8,681 nt of DNA from an uncultured Dehalococcoidia bacterium (GCA_937864275.1 CALMIW010000453.1:1-8681); one strand, 5' to 3'; shown: positions 1 to 6,892, counted from the stretch's first letter. Made by a program: numbers and translations. The notes: a model not told the origin generated them from the letters alone.

Positions 1-165
1 CTTCGGCACACGTATGCCACGCACATGCTCTCCGGCGGCATGCCACTTCGCAATGTGCAGGACGCCCTCGGGCACGCCAGCATTTCGACGACGCAGATCT
101 ACACGCACCTCACGGGCGACCAGAAGCGCCGGGAGTACGACAAGGCTCATCCGCGGGCCTCGTAA
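1..165 (+). CDS. Tyrosine recombinase XerC/XerD type, C-terminal fragment (5' end outside window)
   Basis: This is the last 54 codons of a tyrosine site-specific recombinase, open at the left window edge and ending in TAA. The fragment begins LRHTYATHML, which contains the second catalytic arginine of the family (HxxR motif, R2 here). It continues with LGHASISTTQIYTH, carrying the conserved histidine (H25) and the nucleophilic tyrosine (Y34). The C-terminus, YDKAHPRAS, resembles the usual ending of chromosomal XerC/XerD proteins, which act at dif to resolve chromosome dimers. Phage and transposon integrases share the catalytic motifs but less often this tail. With only the C-terminal part visible I cannot separate XerC from XerD or from a related housekeeping recombinase. 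The 65 nt that follow contain an inverted repeat that could terminate this transcript. Confidence 0.88.
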   Translation, partial: LRHTYATHMLSGGMPLRNVQDALGHASISTTQIYTHLTGDQKRREYDKAHPRAS

Positions 166-193
166 CGGGAGACCGCCTCGTTAGAGGGTTCGA

Positions 194-227
194 ACAGGCA
201 CGCCGAAACGCGTGCCTGTAGTCTTTC
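194..227 (+). terminator. Perfect 10-bp inverted repeat, possible intrinsic terminator after the recombinase gene
   Basis: The left arm ACAGGCACGC (194..203) and the right arm GCGTGCCTGT (210..219) are exact reverse complements, separated by the 6-nt loop CGAAAC. The right arm is followed by AGTCTTTCCC, so the T-tract is short and broken. The repeat starts 28 nt after the recombinase stop and ends 11 nt before the next ATG, which fits a terminator separating the two genes. The weak T-run leaves other readings open: an operator for the HD-protein promoter, or a recombinase-type site (arms of 10 around a centre of 6). The repeat is directly visible; its role is inferred. Confidence 0.5.
219..224 (+). 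promoter_or_regulatory. Possible -10 element (TAGTCT) for a leaderless start of the HD-domain gene
   Basis: TAGTCT fits the loose pattern TANNNT and ends 6 nt before the ATG at 231. That is the spacing expected when transcription starts at or next to the start codon. No Shine-Dalgarno-like purine run precedes this ATG, and an in-frame TAG at 219..221 rules out an upstream start. There is no convincing -35 box. A hexamer this loose occurs often by chance, so the call is weak. Confidence 0.22.
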
Positions 228-230
228 CCA

Positions 231-1112
231 ATGGAACCGCCACCCCGGCTGCTGGATGCCCTGCTCGGTTCGAAGGCGTTCCCGGCGCTGCGCGAACTGG
301 ACCTGGCGGGCGAGCTGACCGCGTTGGTGCCCGAGCTCGAGGCGGGCCGGGGGTTCACCCAGCCCGACCTTCACTTCTATGACGTGCTGGACCACAACAT
401 GGCCGCGGTGGCTGCGCTCGACGCAGCGCTCGGCGACGGCGAGGACAACAAGGAACTGCGGGAGGCCCTCGCGTGGATCGACCTGGATGGGAGCCTCGAT
501 CGCAAGATTGAAGGCATCCCGCTGGTGGTACTAACGCGGCTCGCGGCCCTCCTCCACGACGTAGCCAAGCCAGCAACCGCGATCTTCGAGGACGGACGCC
601 TGCGCTTCCCCCGGCATGGCCCGCGCGGCGCCGAACTCATGCGCGAGCGGCTGCCGGCGCTTGGATTCGGACCGACAGCGACGGACTTCGTGGCGCGCAT
701 GATCCGCTACCACCTGCGCCCCGGCGAGCTCATCAAGAACTGGCCGGTCTCGGACAGGGCCGTCCGGAAGTTCGTGGCCGATTTGGACGGCCACATCCTG
801 CCGTTGATGCTGGTGAACCTGAGCGACGGGATGGCGACGAAGGGCCCCGGGTACACACGGGAGAACTACCGGCGCCACGTGGCCTTCGTGAACTACGTAA
901 CGGCACGGGCGTGGGCCGCCAGCGAGGAGGGTGAACCTCCGCTCCTGACGGGCGACGACCTGATCGCGGAGCTTGACCTTCCCGGTGGACGCTTGTTGGG
1001 GGCTGTCCTAACATCGGTTCGCCGAGCCCAACTGGAAGGGGCCGTTTCGACGAAGCCCGAAGCGCTTGCGTTGGCACGCTCGGTTCTCGAAACCCTGAAG
1101 GCCGCGGAGTAA
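231..1112 (+). CDS. HD-domain phosphohydrolase resembling the C-terminal half of a CCA-adding enzyme/poly(A) polymerase
   Basis: This 293-aa soluble protein has the layout of the C-terminal part of bacterial CCA tRNA nucleotidyltransferases/PcnB. A lead helix (ALRELDLAGELTALVPELE, about 19-37) and an HxYDVLDH-like segment (about 48-55) precede an HD domain. The metal-ligand candidates are H55, H109-D110, H129, H161 and D199. A tail of the type LLTGDDLI...GRLLGAVLTSVRRAQLEG (about 238-270) matches the region after the HD domain in that family. The N-terminal nucleotidyltransferase domain, with its GxxxD and DxD motifs, is absent. An in-frame TAG at 219..221 fixes the ATG at 231 as the first possible start, so this is not a mis-called start. 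In full-length relatives the HD domain acts on phosphate esters such as 2',3'-cyclic phosphates. A metal-dependent phosphohydrolase activity is inferred and the substrate is unknown. The gene is 35 nt upstream of yajC and may be cotranscribed with it. Confidence 0.85.
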   Translation: MEPPPRLLDALLGSKAFPALRELDLAGELTALVPELEAGRGFTQPDLHFYDVLDHNMAAVAALDAALGDGEDNKELREALAWIDLDGSLDRKIEGIPLVVLTRLAALLHDVAKPATAIFEDGRLRFPRHGPRGAELMRERLPALGFGPTATDFVARMIRYHLRPGELIKNWPVSDRAVRKFVADLDGHILPLMLVNLSDGMATKGPGYTRENYRRHVAFVNYVTARAWAASEEGEPPLLTGDDLIAELDLPGGRLLGAVLTSVRRAQLEGAVSTKPEALALARSVLETLKAAE

Positions 1113-1147
1113 TCCGGCCAGGGTGCCCAACCAGGAGTTTCCCGCCC

Positions 1148-1495
1148 ATGACCGCAATGTGGCAGGTGATTTTCTACACCGGGTTCGCGGTGGTCGCCTT
1201 CTACTTCTTTCTTCTTCGCCCGGTGCTCCAGGATCAGAAGGAGCGCCGAAAAGCCGTCCGCCAGCTGCAGGTGGGCGATGAAATCGTCACCACGGGCGGC
1301 ATCATCGGAGAAGTGAAGGACGTCATCGTCCCCGTTTCGGGGCCGACCGAACTGATCCTCGAGATAGCGCCGGGAGTGCGCGTTCGGGCCGTGACCGATT
1401 CTGTACTGCGGCGATTGAGTACGCTTGAGCCCGCCGACTCGCCAACATCAACAGCCGAGCCCACAGCCGGCGGGGTTTCACACACCAGTGCGTAG
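1148..1495 (+). CDS. yajC: Preprotein translocase accessory subunit YajC
   Basis: YajC is a small single-span inner-membrane protein that associates with SecD and SecF beside the SecYEG channel. The 115-aa product has one N-terminal transmembrane helix (about residues 5-23, ending FYFFLLRP). The family signature follows: a charged QDQKERRK stretch, then LQVGDEIVTTGGIIGEV (about 40-56), a small beta domain. The last 25 residues are Ser/Thr/Ala/Pro-rich and look disordered. AGGAG at 1133..1137, 10 nt before the ATG, supports this start. A second ATG three codons later is less well placed. The 3' end overlaps secD by 8 nt. The gene order yajC-secD-secF is the classical one. Confidence 0.95.
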   Translation: MTAMWQVIFYTGFAVVAFYFFLLRPVLQDQKERRKAVRQLQVGDEIVTTGGIIGEVKDVIVPVSGPTELILEIAPGVRVRAVTDSVLRRLSTLEPADSPTSTAEPTAGGVSHTSA

Positions 1496-2903
1496 TACTT
1501 CTACCGTCCTGATCTTCCTCTTCGTCGTCGCCCTAACCACGTTCAGCGTCATCGTGGTCTGGCCGAGCACGCCATACCGGTATCTGCCCGGCGACTTCTG
1601 GCCGCACGGCAAGGGCATCAAGGTCGGGGACTGGGAACGGGAGACCATGCGCCTTGGCCTGGACCTCCAGGGTGGCGCCTACCTGATCCTGCAGGCGGAC
1701 CCGCCCGCGGACTACCAGGGCGACCTCGGAGCGGCACTCGATGGCGCCAAGGATGTGGTCGAACGCCGCGTGAACGAGTTCGGCGTGAGCGAAGCCGAGA
1801 TCACGAAGACGAGCGGCAACCGCATCAGCGTGCAGGTGCCGGGGCTCTCGCTGGAAGAAGCGCAGAACCTGATCGGCAAGACCGCCGCGCTCAAGTTCAT
1901 GGTTTACGACGACAACCAGCAGCTGGTGGAAGCGAGCGGCCTGATCGACGGCCAGACCGTGACCATGACGGGCGCGGACCTGAAGAACAACACGTACCCG
2001 GCGCGCGTGGGGACTGGCTTCGCCGTCGTGTTCGAGACGACGTCCCGCGGCTCCGACCTCATGGAGCAGATCACGACGCGCGCCCTGCAGTTCCCCAGTT
2101 CCGACCCGCGGAACTACCTGATCGTCATGCTGGACGACGTAGTGCTCTCCCAGGCCTCGGTCAGCGGCGTCATTTCCGATACCGGCCAGATCACCGGCCA
2201 GGCGAGCTTCAGCGAAGCCAACGACCTTTCCAAGCAGTTGAACGCGGGCGCCTTGCCCGCGCCGGTGCGGATCATCCAGGCCGAAGAAGTGAGCGCGACC
2301 CTGGGCGAGGACTCGGTCCTGGACTCCGTGCGGGCCGGACTTGTCGGCCTTACGGCCGTCATGCTGTTCATGATCCTGTTCTACCGGCTGCCGGGCGTGC
2401 TCGCCTCGGCGGCGCTGCTCGTGTACACCGCGGTCACCTTGATGGTCTTCAAGCTCGTGCCCATCACGCTGACCCTCTCGGGCATCGCGGCGTTCGTGCT
2501 GTCGATCGGTATCGCGGTTGACGCCAACATCCTGATTTTCGAACGAATGAAAGAGGAGTTGCGCCGCGGCAGGACGCTCAGCGCCGCGATCGACCTCGGC
2601 TTCCGCCGCGCCTGGACCTCCATTCGCGACTCGAACGTCTCGACACTCATTACCTGCGCGATCCTGTACTACTTCGGCGCGAACTTCGGCGCCACGGTAG
2701 TCCAGGGCTTTGCCCTCACGCTGGCAATCGGCGTGCTCATCAGCATGTTCTCGGCCATCACGGTGACGAGGACGTTCCTCATGATGATCCTCGGGACACC
2801 GCTGGCGAAGAACCACTTCCTTTTCAACGCGGAAGAAGTGAAGCGGACGGAACCGGCCGGCCGGCGCGCACCCGTCGTCAAGGAGGAGCAGGGCAATGCT
2901 TGA
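1488..2903 (+). CDS. secD: Protein translocase subunit SecD
   Basis: SecD, with SecF, uses the proton-motive force to pull exported proteins through SecYEG on the outer face of the membrane. From the GTG at 1488 the product is 471 aa. It has a first membrane helix at about 6-25 and the SecD motif RLGLDLQGGAYL at 55-66. A large external P1 domain follows, then the LNAGALPAPV motif (251-260) leading into the membrane domain. The conserved GIAVDANILIFERMKEE (341-357) and a GF.RAW..I.DSN..TLI segment (about 371-388) mark the C-terminal RND-like bundle. I chose GTG 1488 because it gives an N-terminus of only a few residues before the first helix and an 8-nt overlap with yajC. A TTG at 1425 would add 21 Pro/Gln-rich residues lying inside yajC. 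The ribosome-binding region before 1488 (GGCGGGG) is weak, so translation is probably coupled to yajC. Confidence 0.96.
   Translation: MRSTSTVLIFLFVVALTTFSVIVVWPSTPYRYLPGDFWPHGKGIKVGDWERETMRLGLDLQGGAYLILQADPPADYQGDLGAALDGAKDVVERRVNEFGVSEAEITKTSGNRISVQVPGLSLEEAQNLIGKTAALKFMVYDDNQQLVEASGLIDGQTVTMTGADLKNNTYPARVGTGFAVVFETTSRGSDLMEQITTRALQFPSSDPRNYLIVMLDDVVLSQASVSGVISDTGQITGQASFSEANDLSKQLNAGALPAPVRIIQAEEVSATLGEDSVLDSVRAGLVGLTAVMLFMILFYRLPGVLASAALLVYTAVTLMVFKLVPITLTLSGIAAFVLSIGIAVDANILIFERMKEELRRGRTLSAAIDLGFRRAWTSIRDSNVSTLITCAILYYFGANFGATVVQGFALTLAIGVLISMFSAITVTRTFLMMILGTPLAKNHFLFNAEEVKRTEPAGRRAPVVKEEQGNA
2881..2888 (+). promoter_or_regulatory. Strong ribosome binding site for secF inside the end of secD
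   Basis: AGGAGGAG lies 7 nt upstream of the secF ATG at 2896 and within the last codons of secD. It supports ATG 2896 as the secF start and shows that secF can recruit ribosomes independently despite the 8-nt overlap with secD. Confidence 0.85.
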
Positions 2904-3876
2904 TTTCGCGGGTAAGCGCTGGTGGTACCTCTCCATCTCAGCAGTCATCTTCCTCGTCGCCGTCGTGGCGCTGGCCGTCTTCCAGTTGCGGCCGGGAATC
3001 GAATTCACCTCGGGATCGACGTTCACCATCGAGTTCACCGAACGCGAGGTTTCCCAGGGCGACCTGCGCGACGCCATGGCCGAACTCGGCCACGACGAAG
3101 CTCGGATCCAAGGCGCCGGGAACAACAAGTACCTGATCAGGACCGAGGAACTTGAGAATGCCCCGGCCCTCGATTCGGCAGTCGGACCCGAACTGCCCGG
3201 CGAGATCAACCAGATCGAAGACGGCCTGCGGGATCGCTTCGGAGCGCTCACGCGGAGCAACTTCTCCACCGTTTCGGAGACGGTATCCACGGAAATCGCG
3301 CGAAACGCTACGTTGGCCGTCGTCGTCGCGTCGCTCGCCATCCTGATCTACATCTGGTTCGCCTTCCGCTCAGTGCCACGGCCGTTCCGCTACGGCGCGG
3401 CGGCGGTGGTCGCGGTGCTCCACGACGCGTTCGTGATCCTCGGGCTGTTCGCGCTCCTCGGCGAGTTCCGCGGCACCGAGGTCGACCTGGCCTTCATCAC
3501 GGCCATCCTGACGATCATCGGCTTCTCGGTGCACGACACCATCGTGGTGTTCGACCGCATCCGCGAGACGATCCACAACGACCCGTACATCCCCTTCGAG
3601 GAAGCGGTGAACGCGAGCATGACCGAGACGCTCTCGCGCTCGATCAATACGTCGCTGACGGTGGTGTTCACGGTCGTGGCGATGATGCTCATCGGGGGCG
3701 ACACGATCCGGAACTTCCTGCTCGTGCTGCTCGTCGGCATCGTGGCCGGGACCTACTCGAGCATCTGCGTCGCGGCGCAGCTCCTGGTGGCCTGGGAGAA
3801 CGGCGACATCGGCAAGTTCTTCCGCCGGCTGCGCGGAAAGAACGACGAACTCAGCGCCGAACCCGTCTCAGCCTAG
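2896..3876 (+). CDS. secF: Protein translocase subunit SecF
   Basis: SecF is the partner of SecD in the proton-driven SecDF complex. The 326-aa protein has an N-terminal membrane helix (about 11-29) and the SecF D1-like motif GIEFTSGSTFTIEF at 34-47. A P1-type external domain follows to about residue 135, then a five-helix C-terminal bundle. That bundle holds the family signature GFSVHDTIVVFDRIRE (209-224) and FEEAVNASMTETLSRSINTSLT (234-255). The D1 motif usually reads GIDFTGG, so the Asp-to-Glu and first-Gly-to-Ser changes are minor departures. The length is normal. The start overlaps secD by 8 nt and has a strong ribosome binding site. The stop TAG (3874..3876) shares a CTAG with the stop of the convergent selB gene, so no terminator fits between them. 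Confidence 0.96.
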   Translation: MLDFAGKRWWYLSISAVIFLVAVVALAVFQLRPGIEFTSGSTFTIEFTEREVSQGDLRDAMAELGHDEARIQGAGNNKYLIRTEELENAPALDSAVGPELPGEINQIEDGLRDRFGALTRSNFSTVSETVSTEIARNATLAVVVASLAILIYIWFAFRSVPRPFRYGAAAVVAVLHDAFVILGLFALLGEFRGTEVDLAFITAILTIIGFSVHDTIVVFDRIRETIHNDPYIPFEEAVNASMTETLSRSINTSLTVVFTVVAMMLIGGDTIRNFLLVLLVGIVAGTYSSICVAAQLLVAWENGDIGKFFRRLRGKNDELSAEPVSA

Positions 3877-5711
3877 CGGAGCGTCCGCAGATCGCCGTTG
3901 CGCCGGGTTATGTGGCGCGCGTCGAGCCGTTCGAGGAATGCCTGCGCGTATTTGCGGCTCGTGCCGAAGAGGTCGCGTATTTCCGCGAGCGAGACGGAGC
4001 TGTTGGCCTCGATGTGGGCTCGCGTGCGGGCGACCATCTCCTCGAACGCGCGAGCATCGAAGACGACGCCCGCGCCGGTATCCTCGATCTCTCCTCGCTC
4101 GGCCAGGTAGGTGAGCAGCGGGACAGCGGGGAGGCGCTCGGTGGGCGGGTTGTAGGGATTCGCCCGGATGCCGGCCAGAAAGACTTCGACCTCGGCCCGT
4201 TCGGCGGCGCTGAGGGACGGCTCGTGGCCCGGCGGGGCGTAGCCCGGGCCGCGCTGCTCCAGCAAACCAGCTTCGAGCGCGGCTGCCGCGACGACTTCGA
4301 AGACCTGCGGCGACTGGCGCAGCACCCCGCGCACTTGCTCCTTGGGGGCGGCGCCGCGGAGGCGATTGGCCTGCAGGAAGCCATCGACCGCGGAGGACAT
4401 GGCGGACACCGCCGAATCGAGCCACACTCGCGCAACCAGCATCCCGGCGCGCTCGGCCACCGTCCCGGCGCCAAGGAGTTCGTCGAGGGCCGTCGCCGCG
4501 ACGGCTGCCTCGAGGTTCAGCGAGTCCCGGAGCGCCTCGAGCGGAGCCGGGCCGGTGAGGAGCGCGTCGAGCATGCGCGAGGCAGGGCTACCTTCGAAGG
4601 CGCGCTCGAGCATTTCGATGGTGGGCGGATGGTTGCGCCGGAGCCTTCGCGGATTGAGGAGGACGGCCCTGCCGCCCGCAACCGTCTCGTTGGGCGACCG
4701 AAGGACGACGTGGTCGCCCGGCGCCGCGGCGATGGGGGCATCGAGGACGAGTTGCGCCCAACACTCTTCGCCCCGGGAGAGCGTCTCCGCGTCGAGGAGG
4801 CGGACCTTCGCCTGCGACTCGGCCGTGGCACAGAGCACGGTCACTTCCGCGTCGTGCGCGAGCGGGTGGGAGAGGATGCGGCTGGCTGCGAGCCGGACCG
4901 CCAGCGACGTCACGACGGTGGCAGCCCCCGGCACGGCGAGGCACATGCCGCGGTGAATGTCCTCGGTGCGGACCCCGCTGAGGTTTACGGCGGCGCGCGT
5001 GCCCGGGTCGAGGCGCTCAACCGTCGGCCCCTGGCGATGGAGCCCGCGGACCCGCGCCTTCAGCACCTGGGCCAAGAGCTCGACCTCACGGCCGACTTCG
5101 AGCGCACCATCAATCAGTGTGCCGGTGACCACGGCGCCAAAGCCCTGGATGGTGAAGGCTCGATCGATGGACAGCCGCCCGCGCCCAAGGTCGCGTTTCG
5201 CCGGGGCAGCGTCGAGTACGGAGTCGATCCGAAGCTTCAGTTCCTCGAGGCCCTCGCCAGTAGCGGCAGAAACGCGGAGCACCGGCGAGCCAGCGAGCCT
5301 GGAGCCGTCCAGCGTGCCGGCCAGCTCCTCTTCCACGAGGTCGACATACTCCGGTTCGACGAGGTCGCACTTGGTGATGACGACGAGGCCGGAAGGGACT
5401 TCCAGCAGGTCGAGGATCGCCAGGTGCTCGCGCGTCTGGGGGCGAGCACCTTCGTCCGCTGCGACGACGAGAAGGGCCAGGTCGACGCCGCCCGCGCCCG
5501 CGAGCATGTTCTTGATGAACCGTTCGTGGCCGGGCACATCGACGATGCCGACTTCGCGGCCGGAGGGGAGCGTGAGCCAGGCGAAGCCGAGGGCGATGGT
5601 GAGACCGCGCTCCTTCTCCTCGCGGAGCCGGTCTGGATCGATCCCGGTCAGTGCCTGGACAAGCGTGCTCTTGCCATGGTCCACATGCCCCGCGGTGCCG
5701 ATAACGGCCAC
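3873..5711 (-). CDS. selB: Selenocysteine-specific translation elongation factor SelB
   Basis: SelB is the EF-Tu-like GTPase that carries selenocysteinyl-tRNA(Sec) to the ribosome and recognises the SECIS hairpin in selenoprotein mRNAs. The 612-aa length is usual for bacterial SelB. The GTPase domain shows G1 GHVDHGKS (8-15), G2 RGLTI (35-39), G3 DVPGH (58-62), G4 TKCD (113-116) and G5 SAA (148-150). Domain II contains RAFTIQGFGAVVTGTL (184-199). The C-terminal third is Ala/Leu-rich winged-helix sequence that ends in the SelB hallmark LAEIRDLFGTSRKYAQAFLERLD and TRRNGDLR (about 575-609), the SECIS-binding WH4. Residue 40, after TI, is Ala where I recall Asp in most SelB proteins (TIDLGF). The start is GTG, 2 nt after the hemW stop, with no Shine-Dalgarno sequence, so translation is probably coupled to hemW. 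No selA, selC or selD is in the window. Confidence 0.96.
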   Translation of the reverse strand: MAVIGTAGHVDHGKSTLVQALTGIDPDRLREEKERGLTIALGFAWLTLPSGREVGIVDVPGHERFIKNMLAGAGGVDLALLVVAADEGARPQTREHLAILDLLEVPSGLVVITKCDLVEPEYVDLVEEELAGTLDGSRLAGSPVLRVSAATGEGLEELKLRIDSVLDAAPAKRDLGRGRLSIDRAFTIQGFGAVVTGTLIDGALEVGREVELLAQVLKARVRGLHRQGPTVERLDPGTRAAVNLSGVRTEDIHRGMCLAVPGAATVVTSLAVRLAASRILSHPLAHDAEVTVLCATAESQAKVRLLDAETLSRGEECWAQLVLDAPIAAAPGDHVVLRSPNETVAGGRAVLLNPRRLRRNHPPTIEMLERAFEGSPASRMLDALLTGPAPLEALRDSLNLEAAVAATALDELLGAGTVAERAGMLVARVWLDSAVSAMSSAVDGFLQANRLRGAAPKEQVRGVLRQSPQVFEVVAAAALEAGLLEQRGPGYAPPGHEPSLSAAERAEVEVFLAGIRANPYNPPTERLPAVPLLTYLAERGEIEDTGAGVVFDARAFEEMVARTRAHIEANSSVSLAEIRDLFGTSRKYAQAFLERLDARHITRRNGDLRTLR

Positions 5712-5713
5712 GG

Positions 5714-6892
5714 CTAGACCGCGGCCGGCGCGGCGGATTGCCGGCAGGCGAGCAACAGGCGCGCCGCAACTTCGCCATGGAGCAGGCGCCCGGAGCGGCT
5801 AAGGCGAATCCGCGGGGCTGTTTCAACGGCACCAACGCGGCTGCACTCCTCGAGCACGCTGGCGACTGGCAAGGGGACGGCCTGGCCGAACCGGGCGGCA
5901 AATTCCCCCGGGTCGAAGCCTTCGATGAGGCGCAGGCGAAGTGCGAGCCAATCGCTCATTGCCGTGGCCGCGTCGGGTGTGTAGCGATTCGCCACGGCGA
6001 CGAACGGCGGCGCCTTCGCCGCCTGAACCGCGGCGATGTATTCGCGAGGGTGGGCGACGTTCTCGTAGCGCTCGCCTCCCACGTAGCCGTGCGCGCCCGC
6101 GCCGATGCCGAGGTACTCCCCATCGGTCCAATACGTCCGGTTGTGGCGCGACTGGTGTCCCGGGCGGGCCCAGTTGGAAAGTTCGTACTGCTCGTAGCCG
6201 GCTGCCTCGAGGACGTCACTGGCGAGCTCGTAGAGGTCGGCAACCGCATCGGCGTCGAGCGGCTCAACTTCGCCACGCTCGACTCTGCGAGCGAGCATCG
6301 TACCGTCTTCGACGGTGAGGGCGTACGCGGAGACGTGGTCCGGGCCAAGCGCGATGGCTGCTTCGAGGGAGGCGCGCCAGGCGGCCGGCGCCTGTCCCGG
6401 AAGGCCGTAGATGAGGTCCAGCCCAACGCTCTGGAAGCCCGCTTCGCGCGCGAGGCGAATGCTGGCGGCGGTGGCCTCGGGCGAGTGGATGCGGTCGAGA
6501 AAGCGCAACTCGGAGGCGTGGAAGCTCTGCGCGCCGATGGAGAGGCGGTTCACGCCGTGGCCGTGCAACTCGCGAAGGGCGTCGCCCGTGACGGTCCCCG
6601 GGTTCGCCTCGAGTGAGATCTCGGCGGCGGGCGAGAGCGGAGCGAGGCGCCGCACGGCGGCGATCACAGCGCCGATGTCGCTGGCCGGCACCTCACCCGG
6701 GGTGCCCCCACCGAAGCCGATGGAACTGACCTCGCGAGCCTCGAACAACGCGGCCGCAGCCTCGACTTCGTGCACAAGGGCCCGACCGTAGTCTACTTTC
6801 AGGTTGTCCATCCCGGCGTACGCGTTGAAGTCGCAGTAGCCGCACTTCACCGTGCAGAAAGGGATGTGGACGTAGACGGCGAGCGGCTTCAC
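5714..6892 (-). CDS. hemW: Radical SAM heme chaperone HemW
   Basis: HemW is a radical-SAM relative of coproporphyrinogen dehydrogenase (HemN) that is understood to bind heme and deliver it to target proteins. The 392-aa product has the 4Fe-4S motif CTVKCGYCDF (C13, C17, C20). Phe at position 22 replaces the fourth Cys typical of HemN, which is the usual HemW distinction. It also has the SAM-binding GGGTP (61-65), RLSIGAQSF (116-124), GLDLIYGLPGQ (157-167) and the HemW-type SRHNRTYWTDGEYLGIGAGAHGYV (248-271). The C-terminal winged-helix region is present. Many such genes are annotated 'oxygen-independent coproporphyrinogen III oxidase-like'. The GTG start overlaps the TGA of the upstream GDPD-like gene (GTGA, 4 nt), and a good ribosome binding site inside that gene supports it. 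Confidence 0.95.
   Translation of the reverse strand: MKPLAVYVHIPFCTVKCGYCDFNAYAGMDNLKVDYGRALVHEVEAAAALFEAREVSSIGFGGGTPGEVPASDIGAVIAAVRRLAPLSPAAEISLEANPGTVTGDALRELHGHGVNRLSIGAQSFHASELRFLDRIHSPEATAASIRLAREAGFQSVGLDLIYGLPGQAPAAWRASLEAAIALGPDHVSAYALTVEDGTMLARRVERGEVEPLDADAVADLYELASDVLEAAGYEQYELSNWARPGHQSRHNRTYWTDGEYLGIGAGAHGYVGGERYENVAHPREYIAAVQAAKAPPFVAVANRYTPDAATAMSDWLALRLRLIEGFDPGEFAARFGQAVPLPVASVLEECSRVGAVETAPRIRLSRSGRLLHGEVAARLLLACRQSAAPAAV

Noticed and set aside
1..165. Recombinase as part of a mobile element boundary
   Set aside because: The C-terminal tail is of the housekeeping XerC/XerD kind, the flanking genes are core functions, and there are no terminal repeats or transposon genes.
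176..220. Possible tRNA T-arm remnant or integration site suggested by GGTTCGAAC next to a tyrosine recombinase
   Set aside because: The bases around GTTCGAAC do not form a T-stem, no cloverleaf can be drawn and no second copy is seen in the window.
1533..3341. Minus-strand open frame of about 600 codons opposite secD and secF
   Set aside because: It spans two well-supported genes on the other strand and encodes a His/Arg/Glu/Asp-rich sequence with no domain. It is an antisense artefact of codon composition.
3876..3888. Small hairpin (GCGGA-GCG-TCCGC) just after the secF stop as a terminator
   Set aside because: The stem is only 5 bp, the loop is 3 nt and no T-run follows on either strand. 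It lies within the selB coding sequence, so it is too weak to call.
3912..5717. Plus-strand open frame of about 600 codons lying opposite almost all of selB
   Set aside because: It mirrors the selB reading frame in high-GC DNA where stop codons are rare on the opposite strand. The translation is rich in Arg/Gly/Asp/Glu with no recognisable domain, while selB has every family motif.
5738..6616. Plus-strand open frame of about 290 codons opposite hemW
   Set aside because: hemW carries the complete radical-SAM motif set in the minus frame. The plus frame shows no family features.
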